This document shows positions 8,384 through 20,700 of a stretch of 64,000 bases of DNA, piece after piece (the stretch's first letter is position 1; the number at the start of each line of letters is the position of its first letter). The position numbers and the translations under genes were made by a program. The notes under the pieces are model-generated. The model saw nothing but the letters and a program-made list of their open reading frames with translations. It did no database searches and was not told where the DNA came from. Where the stretch lies: the NCBI RefSeq assembly GCF_026151205.1, contig NC_087076.1, positions 11,260,902-11,324,901 of the forward strand, read 5' to 3'. The stretch is from Bolinopsis microptera. Lineage: Eukaryota > Ctenophora > Tentaculata > Lobata > Bolinopsidae.

Positions 8384-11300
8384 CTGAAAAAACGTTATAA
8401 TTAAGCTATGTTTATCTTGGACATGCGATAAGACATTTAAGAAGGTTATCTAGGGCCTTTGAAAGAATCACTTGCATGAAAATGGAAAGGATATACAAAT
8501 TATAGTTGGTAAATGCGGCAGGAGAAACTTAAGGTTTAGTTCCGTGTTAAGCACGGTGCTTTTCATTGAAGGAGACATCATATTATCGCTCAGTTAGGGG
8601 TTTTATTTTTTGTTTTTTTCGAAGATAAAAAAGTAAGATCGTCTATTGCTAAAATCTGTCTCATCGATGATGATATTAAGAGTGGAAAGGAACAAAGTTA
8701 GTCAAACATCAGAATCCCTGTGAGACTATGACAGCTCTGTCGTGGCGGTCACTGTCAGGCGTCAACTGCTCTGCATCCCAGTCAATAAATCCTTCAGTTT
8801 CTGATCGATTTTGCGAGTCCAAGTTCACCGGCCACCACTCCAAAGCGCTAAGAAGCTGTTACCAAGCATATAGCCAGGGGGATTCTGATTGTTGACCCTT
8901 CGTGACAAAGCAAAGGTCCAACTAAATGGGTTTTTCGACAAGTAAGGAATTCGTTCAATCTCACACGGTTAAATACATTTTTAAATGAGGGAAACATGTT
9001 GTAAACAGACGTTAACTGCTTATATTAAGGGGCACTCGAAAATAGGTAGACGAAGAAAGGTTGTGTGATTACTATCCTAAATAATTGTAGGTAGAAAACT
9101 CTGAACTGAATAGAAGACTCTGAAGACCTGAAGACCTCGACAGTGAATTGAGTGACTTGTGTGCTATTATAAGATGTGGGGAAATAATCACTGGTAATTA
9201 TAATTGAAGTGCTTCATAAGACAGAGGCACTTGAAGTGATGCTGGGCCTGAGGGCCGCACTTACCAACTACGGAATCAGGCGCTCTGAAATAGTTAGCTG
9301 AGGCCACTTGTTATCTTCAACTCAACAACTATTTTAATGTACATTTAATTTACATTTAATTTTACATTTTCTATAGGAATCCTAAATCGTAGCAGAAAAA
9401 CAAAGCTGCGTCAGCGCTTTCTTTTTTATTCTAAAAGCATATTTTTACTAAACGCTATAAAACCAGTGACTCTGATATTTTGACAAGTTATGCAGCACAA
9501 TATACCGCTCTGCTCAACACCGCAGCCTACATTACTACTGTAGTAATACTACATCACCTTAACAACCATACTTTGAGACAATGATTACATGTTAATTTCT
9601 GCCAACAGACAGTTCAAACAGCCAACATTACAAAACTTATGAACACTAATTAAACAATTAATTACTGAATTAGTTGGTCACGTGGCTGTCACGTGGTAAG
9701 ATTTGCACAGCTCACTTACTTATTCGGTTGCCTCTTCGTTTTCTTCCTATTTTAGATAAATTTCATTTAGTGCTGCCGAAAAGCCTACAAGCTTAACTTC
9801 AAAATTCTAAAAAAGGGGGAAATCGAACTTTCATGCGGTGCCAGAAAAGTGAGCCGAACCTGAGGGGCTGTTTCGACGGGAGCAGGGGGTTCAGCAGCCA
9901 CTTCCTCTTCAGGAGCAGGGGGTGCTTCTTCAGCAGCAGGGGGCGCGGCTTCTTCTTCAGGGGCTGGGGGCTCTACTACTGCCTCTTCGTCACTGTCGAC
10001 CTGACAAAATAGTATTGATATATTAATAAAGGCTAACAATACAAGTAGCTAAGCTGGTTGTTATAAATTATAGATCTGTGTGGATATAAGAACTCGAAAC
10101 GACAGCGCAGAGCTTTGGTTAATTGGTTGCACAGGCAGTTTTTAACGTACAAGGGTTTTAGTCAGCAACCTGATATCACAGTGCTGGCAAGCACGACCGC
10201 CACCATTATACTCACTATACTATTTACCCCCTATACTATTATACCCCCTTTACTGTTTTTCAGGCATAAAGACTCACCGAAAGTAGTTCAGCAGGCATAT
10301 TTTAAGTTCAGAATAATTTTATTAAAACACTCATTTTATGATTTAGTATTCTCTGGTGTTGGGCCATCCCTTGGGTTGTGGAGCTTAGTTCTGCTTCCTA
10401 TAGGTCTATATTGTGCATTAGGCGAATTTAAAAGTTGAAAATCGAAAAGTTGCACACGTGGGGACACGCCTAAATTGATTGAAAATTGCTAAAATCACTG
10501 AAAATTGCTATTTTCACGATTTTTACCAACTTTTGAGTCCCGTTGAAATGTAAGTTCTCATTGAAATCTTTTGAAACTTTGTTCGTTTATCAAACTATAT
10601 ATAAAATACCAACATGCAAAAATTTACGGTGATTCAATATTAAATGCGCACGCAACGTCCGCTCAAAGTTTGCACGTGCGAAAGGTGAGAATTTTGCCCA
10701 TTCGTGATGTCGATTGGATTCTGCTTTCCCACGACAGTTAAATGGCATTATATATGAATTTAATGCCAACTTGAATGAGTATAAAGTGGCATATTCAGTC
10801 AGTGATCGACAGATATGCTTATCTAAATACAAGGAAATGTTTTCAAAGGTAAAATTTCGAAATCGTTGAAATTGCGTCCTTATCAATGAAGTTATCACTT
10901 TATATTTCGACTTTGTAAAGTACCCTGACATTAACGAGGTCTGATCGTCATCTTCTTACAGCGTTTGATGTCTGTGTGAAGGTAAAATGGTGACATCATC
11001 TGGATCAGGCAGGGGTCGAGTGTTATCGGGATTACTTCTGTAGTAGTTATACAGCAATAGTCAATACTAAGGTATTTCCGCAGTAGTCCCATTACCCTGA
11101 CATTAATCAAAAAGAGATGATATTTGACCAAAACCCATAATTGGGTAGAGTGGACCGCTGCCAGTGTCTCTCTTTTCCAAAACAAAAGTAAATGGTATTA
11201 GTTTGAATGACCGTCTGCAAATGCAAAATGATACCGAGAATGAAATCGGTCGCTCGCTTTTCCCATTCATTTACAATTACAATTGTAACAGATTAAGAAG

Positions 11301-14300
11301 AACTACCTGAAGCTGAAGGCACCTGTACTTGGCAATAACGATTCAATAAACATCAGCTAATTGGACACTAACTATACCGCCCTTATATTATCCCGAAATA
11401 CTAGGTATCGACCCGAAAGCAACCAAAATAGATTTTTACAGCATGTGATTGATGCAATTAATCGAAACTTATTTATACAATTCGTAAGCCGTGAATGAAT
11501 GGGAAAAGCGAGCGACCGATTTCATTCTCGGTATCATTTTGCATTTGCAGACGGTCATTCAAATTAATATCATTTACTTTTGTTTGGGAAAGAGAGACAC
11601 TGGCAGCGGTCTTCTCTACCCAATTATGGGTTTTGGTCAAATTACAGTATAGTGATAAAAATAACTTATTCAAAAAATACTTAGGGACATTTACTGTAGT
11701 GCTATAGAAAATGGGAGACAACTGAGTTGGATAAGTTATGAAGGAATATTGGATGATATCAATATAAGTGCAGCTGGTTTTGGATGGAAACAAAGTGACC
11801 GTAGTCACAAATAATTCGACGTGCATTGTACAGTACACTTTTTGATAAAATTGTAAATCCACATTCACAAGTTATTATCTATAATTACGATCTGCCTTGT
11901 TCAAACTGCTTCTATTTTTCTTTATCCTGGAGAGTTTGGAAACGCTTTATATCAGTGGCTAGGCTGGCGGCTGCAGGTAAATTACAGCCGCTTCTTCATG
12001 GCAAATATTTTGCCGATAGTTTATGGCAACTATATACAACTGTAGCCGCTGATAACTGATATAGCCGCTTGTTTTTAGCAACTAGATTGCGGCTAGTTTA
12101 TAGCAAATATTTTGCCGCCACTTTATAGCAACTATTTTTTCGCTTGTTTGCAGCCATAATTTTACCGGAGCCTGCATTCCTGCTGGATCCTGGAAAGCTG
12201 CCGCGAGTCCTTTTACCTAAGTTAAATAAATTACGCCCCAAATTCAAATACTTGGTAAATGGTGATCAATCGAAACATAAAATTATGACAATAGGTTAAT
12301 TATACTATGAAGTATGATCCAATGTTTTGAAGTACCTTGTTAGGTTTGGCCTCCTCAGCAGGTGGGGCCTCAGGCAACACTGGTTCAGGTTCAGGTTCAG
12401 GCACAGGCTCTGGAGGAGCTAGAACCTCGGCAGGGGCCTCCAACTCATTGGAGACAAGCACATCAGGGCTGGCGGAGCGGGGGGCCTCCTCTGGTTCGGA
12501 GGACACGGACTTCGGCTTATCATCTGAAATGGGCGTGCTTGATATATTTTATTTGATATACGGTGATTTCGATGCTGTTGCTTTTGAAGACTATGAAAAC
12601 ATTACGCGCAATCTTTTTGAATTGGGATTGTCAATCCAAGGGAGTTGCAGCAACATAGGAACAGGTACAAGAAACTATGTAGCTAAAACGATGAAGTACC
12701 AATTTTAGCGCTAGACCATTTGTTTGGGCGTTATTGATACAATTACAAGGTGATATTTCAGCAGAAAATGGAAGAAGGCCATTATATATGTGTAAATATA
12801 GCCTCAAGTTCTGAAATTATGCTGATGATGATGAGAATGACCCGCTTAAAGATGCCAAGGATGGTGATCGGTGAGTGAGAAATACAGCGGGACACAAGCG
12901 AGCGCACACAAGCGCACACAAGCGAGCGCACACTTACCGTCATCTACTTCTGTATACTCTCCGTTATGAGTTATAACGTATCCTAGCAGGGTTTACATAA
13001 TTTAAAACATTTAATTTACAATGATAAATAATCCCCACTTCTCTATTGTGACATTAGCAAATTTTTGTAACCAGTTGGTAATTAATTGTTAAGCGGACTT
13101 AGTGGATTATGAATACTAGTCATTTTATTAATACTAGTACTTTTGTTAAAGAAATTGTGTAATTCGTAATCATTGAACGATTTTTTGCCCATTATCAAGA
13201 CCATTTCTGCTCTTACTTTTGCGCAGCTCTTCTGCCGCATCCTTTTATTAATTAACAATCAGTCCTACCCTTCTATTTGAAATCCTTAAAACAACAGTGA
13301 TTTCTCTCCGGGGAGACAGAGGGGCGAGAAAGAACTTTGTGGATATAGAGAGTCTCGATTTGAACTTGGAGCCACAAGGCCAACAAGGATAAATTTCAAA
13401 TGTTTCTGCCAATATTTCAGTTGGGAAATATATTGAATTTTTGAAGGTTTCATTTTATATAATAGGGTAATTGTGATATTATGTGTATATTGTTTGAATA
13501 CTTTTTATATACTATATTAGAATCTGTCCTACCCTACCAGTTTTCTTAAATACAGAAATACTATCATTAATTGCTAGCAGTGTACGCTTGATCATCTTTC
13601 TAATATCGGATAAACTGAGATCGGATAAACTGAGTTCTAATGTACCGTCACAATAGTGACTTTAATATAATATAGTTTTAATACTTTCAACACTATTATA
13701 TAACAAATAATTTGAGGAAACGATGTTACTGAGTCGATATATCTTAATGTTGTCATGGGGATTGGGTTGGCAAGTCCCCATACATCGTGGTCCGGTAGTT
13801 TCATTGCGTCTTAATATAATGGGATCGAAGTATTACGTAGGCAAATATTCGAAATCGATTATTTCAAATAAGTTACGTCGTTTCGCAACCGCCATGCGGT
13901 TGGTGCGCGCGCGTTACGTTCGATCACACGAACGAATGGCTCGCGAACAGTCCGTTGAAAATATTTTGTTGCACATTCCATCTCGTTAAACAAGTAGACC
14001 TGTTTTCATATTCATGAGAATTACACATCGCTGCGTCCTGAAGTACGTGAATAATTCATCGAGTTGCAAACGTATGATACACGGAGCTATATATCCAAAG
14101 TAAAGGCTATGTGTGGCCTAATTGCAGCTAACAATTGATGACATGGATCAGGATGTTGTAAGATTTCGCTGGTTGTCGATGTAGCTCCATAATGTGACAA
14201 CAACTCTATTTGACTGTGAGATCTGGAACACAGGTTCAACCTTCCAAAAACTTCCTTATAAGGGCATGCTATGAGCACGATATTTAGGCTGAACATCTGA

Positions 14301-17300
14301 CGGTGAACGCTCTTCACTCTTGTTCGACAAATTAGCCAGCCCACCACGCGTTACCCTGCCCGATTTCCCGTAACGACCCATCACAGAGACGTTACGCAAA
14401 GTCCAATACGAGATGATAGGTAGCGAAACTTCACTGTTACGCCACTGCTGCACAGGTCTGTTATTTTGCAGGGTGGAGTGTACAGCTCGCAGCACCCATA
14501 ATGTGTGCTGACTGCTGCAATCTGCTAGTTATTACATTGCGCTTTTACCCAACAACTCTATCAAGTAAAAATACGAGAGATAACGTCACTTTCTATGGTT
14601 TTGATCTATTTCAAGATCTTACGTAAGACTCCACTACTATTTTACAAAGGTTCATGACGTGGCTGTAAATACTAACTACCTGTGTACTAGACTACCTGAC
14701 TCCACAAAAACAAAATATTAATGGAAGCTTTTATATAGTAAAAGAGCCCCACATACTCCCTTAAAATAAACTAATAGGGATCTGATAAGATCAGACCACA
14801 GCGAATGTAAAGGAGCAATACCGTTATCATATCTACAAGTATTTACCAGGAGAAGAGAAAGCAGGTCTATTGAGGGGAGTACTAGCAGGGTTAGTGCGGT
14901 CCTTGCCGTGGTACTTGAGCGAGGAGAGTTGGTTCTGGGACTTCTTGGCGCGCAGACTCTCTGGATCATCAGCCACGCTCATCTTCGTTCCTTTCACACT
15001 TTGATTGTAATCTTTGTGGTAATTAATCTGAAATTGTGCGCGTTAAGTTAAATTACTTTATGATCTTATTTAAGTTATTTGTGGGGTTTAGTGTCCGTGG
15101 AATGGGATTAATTTGTATGATTTTACTTTCGTCAGGAATATGTATTTTACAGTATTCATTGTCACAACATACTTTTCTGTCAGAGTATTACTATCAATAA
15201 AGTAACAATAACGCTGTAATTTATTAATATGCAGGACAGGATAACTCGTAACCAGTAATAATTACTGCTAGTCCTCTATTAGACAGACTGGTAGTCTGAT
15301 TGGTGTTCTAAGTGGGCGTATGATCCTAAATTATTTACACTGTAAGTCGACACGGACTGTAAATTAAGTCTTCCATCAACCTCGCCCACAGGAATCTACC
15401 CCCTTAATTTGAAGTCCTCTTTCAGAAGAAATATTTTAGAGCAAATAAGTAACAACCTTCCAAGGCTGGCCCTGGCCCTTGATGGTAGTAATAATGCAGA
15501 CAATGAAATGGATATAAAATGTAACAGGCACATTTACAGTAATTAGTGATTTAGAAGCTCCAGTTTGACAGGTTGTTCTGGATACAGTGTTTTGAAGAAG
15601 GAACTCCAGATTGAGCAATTGTCTACTTGTTTGTAGGGATAAAGCAAAAGATAGCACTTCTACATTTAATTTTATCATTATTTTTATCATCAGTTCAAAT
15701 GAACACAAGTTCAGAAATAATTAGGATAGAATCTACATTCTACAATAATACACAATCTTATTTAAACATAAAATGTTTAAAACTAAATTCCTATCGCTGT
15801 TTACACCAACCAAAGTATAATGGTTAAATGTTTACATAAACGAGTTTAAAGAGATGCTGTACTTGAAAAAGAGAAATAGTTCACGATTAAAACAGTACAA
15901 TTAAATTCCTCAACCAACTCAACCGTTTCTCTGATCTTGTTTTTTAACAAACATACACGTGGGTAGTGTTGGCTTGCCCTCTAATCTTCTTTCCTCCCAT
16001 GGTCCAATGCGCACTACAGGACTGCCCTTTACAGGATATAGCAGCACATTTACCTTCGTTAGCACCACACAATTTCATCATATTATCCAAACTTCCCTTG
16101 CCAATCTTCTTTGTCTTGAGTCTATACCCGGCCTCCCATCTCCAGCACTGTAAATCTACAGGCTCCACCATGAAGGAGGAGTCCTTCTTAAAGAGATCAG
16201 ATCCGTTACTCCGGTGGATATAGAGGTTATATCCGGAGTGCCTGAGAGTGTGTCCTGAATAGTTCACAGATCTTAGAGTTATCCCCTGGCCTGCAGCACC
16301 CTGTTCCACTGTGAACGAGGCATCTTTTCGGTAGAGATCTGAGTTGCTCTGGGAATCCACCCATGCTTGGTAGTTCCTGTGTCTGATGAATCCTCCAGTG
16401 ACAGACTCCAAACTGAAACCTGTTCCAGCCAGACCACTTCTTACAATCCACTCATTTCCTGTCCCTGAGTCTGAGATCGCAACTCTACCATTGGACAGCC
16501 GACTTATAAAGTGGTTGGGGTAGTTTACTGAGCGTAGCCGTATCTTCTGACCAATCTGTAGTTCTGAAGCCAGTACAGAGGAGACTAAAGCGAGGAGAGC
16601 TAAACAGATCTTCATCATCAGGCTTACCAAATGTTAGACGTTTCGTGGAAATGAGTCAGAAAAATAGAATGTCTGGACCCCGGAAAATGTCAATCACATG
16701 GACCAACGGCAGCATGAAGTTACGTGGAGCTTTTAACTAAATAACGTTGATAACTTCCTCATACTTCCTGTCTTGTACCATGATCATTAGCTCTCAGATG
16801 GTTTAAACTATAATTGCTAGGACTTGTCATTGTTCATTTCAAGGCTTTAAAGTGGTCTTTATTTGTGCTCCTCCACTGCCCTCGTAAAATATTAGGGACC
16901 ATAATCGTGTATTGTATACTGGTTTGCACAGTAGTAATATTCACCATTACAAACATGCCCACCAACACAATGATGGCTAAGATTGAGTCTAACATTTCCA
17001 GTTTCAGTTTACTCCTAAATTATCGCGAAACTTACGGAACATTACTAGAAGTTGAAGGGCGTCATCATTCACAACCAAAAACTGACTGCTAATCCCAGAT
17101 GAGACAAGCCAGGTAAGATCATGCTGGCCTTGCTGGGTTGTTCATTCAGCAAATCATGTTTTTTACATAAGATAACTGGGTATCATGCTTTGATACTTTG
17201 TTACAGTAATTACAAGATTCTTTTAAAAGAGTACATAGTCCTTCGTCACGAATTTAGCCACCTTCAGATTACGGTTAGGCGGTTTTGTAACCCTTTATCA

Positions 17301-17697
17301 GAGTAGTAATTATGTCTTAGCGATCTACATAATTATACTACATTGATGATTTACCTTATCTGTCTACTCAATAACCCACATTATGAGGGCTCTGCGAGGG
17401 CTGTATCCTCCATAAGATCACAGTCAAGGGTTTTAGCCTCCGTCAAAGAAGAAATAAGATCGACATTAGGTCATGCTCTGTCTAATAGCTGTCCGCAGTC
17501 TGCAGTGCGAGACAATAGGAGCACGTGATCTTACAATGCTTTGTGTAATCATGTTCTCATTCAATAATGTAACCATGTGCCGGTAAGTAGGTTACTGCTA
17601 ATAACGTACAGGTAAGTTACCACTAATAACCAGTTGCTGTTGTTTTTTGTGAAAGTGATAGTTTCTCTGAGTATCTGGGCCGGGTTAAACTGTTACT

Positions 17698-17736
<39 letters not shown>

Positions 17737-20700
17737 GGGGTTGGTGTCTAACTGTGAAAGTTTAGAGTGTTATTTCATTGTCTAGTCCACGTCTCCAACA
17801 CGTGATATGCAAATGTCAGGTCACCCTTACTATCCCCCCTCTATTGTTACCAGCTCCGCAGTAGCACTGGATCAGTAGCTGGTTACAACAATAGGGCCGC
17901 GATCACAATGTTACACATCAGTGTGACCCCTGTACTGATATATATGTGGGGTCAACGCTAAACTAGGCATCCAGTGCACGGCCTATTTTACTAACCTTGT
18001 AGTTGTGATCATTAGTTACTACTGTTCTGCTTTGGTAAAGCCATCTCCATTTCTACCTTGACAGGTATTTTATATTTTCAGAGAGACAGGAATAACGACC
18101 CATATAAAGTAGATGTAAGAATATTTTAGGACTCATTTTATCAACATGCAGTGGACTTTGTGTCCCTGTAATCCGTATAAAAGTTATCAATTTCAGATCA
18201 TATCAAGTTACTTAGGAACAAGGGAGTCGTTAGATTCAACGAGAATTACAGTCAAATATTTAACATACCTGCGGTTCCTGACATGTCCATATAAGGTATT
18301 GAATAGGATAGAAGATAGATTAACCTTTAAATATATTTGGCGTTTCAGGGTCTATGGAAGGGGAGAGGTTTTACATTGCTGTAATCATATTCTCACTCTA
18401 ACCAGCAGTGCTGACGTATTCGCCGCATATTACGGATATTTTCAGAGAAATCTTAAGAAATTATTTACACCCCACGTCCATCCCTTCATCCTTTCTAGAA
18501 ATTCCGACTATTCTAACTTTCTAACAATCTGTAATTTACAAATATGTATCTCCCCCATAAATCAGCTGGTCACGGTTTATTGGCTAGCGACTGACCAGCG
18601 CGCTGTCCTATTATTACAAATCTTTTAACACATTTACTTGAATATTTGTACACTTGTCATCAGTCAGTTCACGTCAATCTGAGGACCGTCATTCGCCGCT
18701 CAGCTATGTTATGACACCTTATCAGATGTTACGAATATTTATATACCAAACGGTCGAAGCCGTTATCTCAAACCGGAGAAGTAGCACCGTGAGACAGATA
18801 TTACTCGGCAATAGCCCAACATCCCGTAGGATTGATCACGGAAGTTTGCGATAAAGCCGGATAAAGGGCTAAATACACAATCTGTTATAAACCCAACAAC
18901 ATACCACGTCATACTTTATGATATCATGTTATCTGTTATATGTTTGGTGTAAAGTAGTAGGGGATCGTGTAGGGATGTGGTAAGTTTGTAATACGAGCGG
19001 TATATTTGGGGTTACCCAGCGGTGTGATGAGTGATGTATTATAGAAACCCTAGATCACTGATTAAATTTATCTACTGCTATGTTACGCGCTACCAGGCTT
19101 CTCAGTTTCAAGTGAACTTTTCGGAAAAAATCAAGTACTTGCTACCACTACGAAGTATGTGTATTGTTATCTAAAGTGGTGCCTGATAATGTTTCAGTCG
19201 CAACAATTAGTGGACAAATTACATTTAGTTGTCCGACTCTGTTTTAAACTGATGATTTGATTTTATTGAGATGGTTATAAACCCAGCCACACCCAGTTGT
19301 AATAGTACAGATCACCGGTAAACTTATTAAAACTATAAGAAATATAATACTCTAGCTGGGGATATTATTAAGTTATTACACTTGGTTAAGTAAGTACTCA
19401 GCCTCACAACTCAAGCTCAACTTATAAATGTTTAGTAGTTGACTTTCTGTAAGTTTTAACAAGCAGAACACACTTGACCACCACCATTTTGACGCTGTGA
19501 TACACCGGCAGGAATGCAAAGCTACAGAAACGTGTGTAGGGACTAGGGTGTAGAATTACAGTCATGTGAAAAGTCAGCTAACTGCAGCTGCCTTGACTTG
19601 GGTTGTTTCCAGAAGAATTGTAAATATAGTTAACAATGCAGCGTAATAACCATACCAGCATATGGCGCCCGGTAATGAGTTTTAAAAAGGGTGTTTAACA
19701 TATTATAACAACTAAGGTTATGATAATTAAGTAAGTTTAAAGCTTAAATATTAAATTAACTAAATGTAAATAAAACCCACCAGACTAAGGTTGTCGGTTT
19801 GTTTCTTTAGTCGTCGATTCTCGGGTGTATCAGCTACTGCTGTAAAGTGTGTCACCGGGTAGTGGCTGAAATAGGAACGGTTCGTAGGACTCCATATTCC
19901 ATTACAAATAATCAATTTAAAATCCAGTAATATTTCATTAAAAGTTGCTGTTTTATCGTAATAATAATATGTAATAACAAGGTAATAATATGTAATAAAA
20001 TGTGTACCATTATAATATCTACTCACACATTGCAGTAAGGTAGTTTGTTGTAACCCTTGTAAGTCTTTAGGGAGAGTGTTAAACTACAAGTCTCACACTT
20101 AAAGCAACCCTTGTGCCAGTACTGAAAATATTTTAACATTCTTAATACCAGCTTAGCTGGAGTGTGTTTAAACTTCGAATTCCTGAATCAGCATGATAAT
20201 AATATGTTTACTAAGTATAGTTGGTATATTTAGAGGTATTAGTGCCCTGAGAACATTTTAACTTGGTGAATGAAGCCCATGACCAGGGATTAGACTTCGT
20301 AAAACAGCTCATGATCAGGCCAAAATCTTACCGTAGCAATTCAAAATAAGTTTCAATAAATTTAACCACTAGCATGTCTTATGCAATTAACCCGACTAAA
20401 GAATGTAGTTCAAAGCTTTGACTCATTTAACCAGACAGCTACAAAGTTTAGGAATTAGGATACCAATCTTGGCCGCCAATGATGTGTCAAGTGGATGTTT
20501 GAAATACATAGAAACACCTGCGCTGATTTAGAACTTTGAGCAATGCACTTTAAAAAAATTGTATCAAAATATACAATATACATCCTACTTAATTAATTAA
20601 AAACATCCTACTTATAAATCAACTTATTATATCTACTTTTAGATTATCTTGACGAATGATTACGTTGTTAAAGCAGATAAAGAATCAAGATAAGCTGTAA

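Larger units (their letters stand above)
10001..12335 (-). other. LASP intron 5
   Basis: Contains the inverted repeat at 11122-11642 and an imperfect GCCGCT / AGCAAATATTTTGCCG repeat patch at 11961-12140. The 107-codon + strand frame at 10115-10438 starts with TTG and has no family features. Confidence 0.8.
15028..19780 (-). other. LASP intron 3, host of a nested gene
   Basis: A 4.75-kb intron between the two nebulin-repeat exons. It contains the single-exon AbfB-like gene (15944-16618) and a 37-base poly-G run (17699-17735). The 160-codon + strand frame at 18146-18628 is not recognisable. Confidence 0.85.

Noticed and set aside
10115-10438. 107-codon + strand frame in LASP intron 5 with hydrophobic stretches
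   Set aside because: Starts with TTG, has no recognisable family, and lies antisense in an AT-rich intron where Leu/Ile/Phe-rich frames arise by chance.
12337-12708. 123-codon + strand Gly/Ser-rich frame
   Set aside because: It is the antisense of LASP exon 5, whose Pro/Glu codons read as Gly/Ser on the other strand.
15959-16451. Several short frames overlapping the AbfB-like gene
   Set aside because: Shadows of the coding sequence in other frames.
18146-18628. 160-codon + strand frame in LASP intron 3
   Set aside because: Long for chance, but without repeats, motifs, signal peptide or splice context, and composition matches the surrounding AT-rich DNA.
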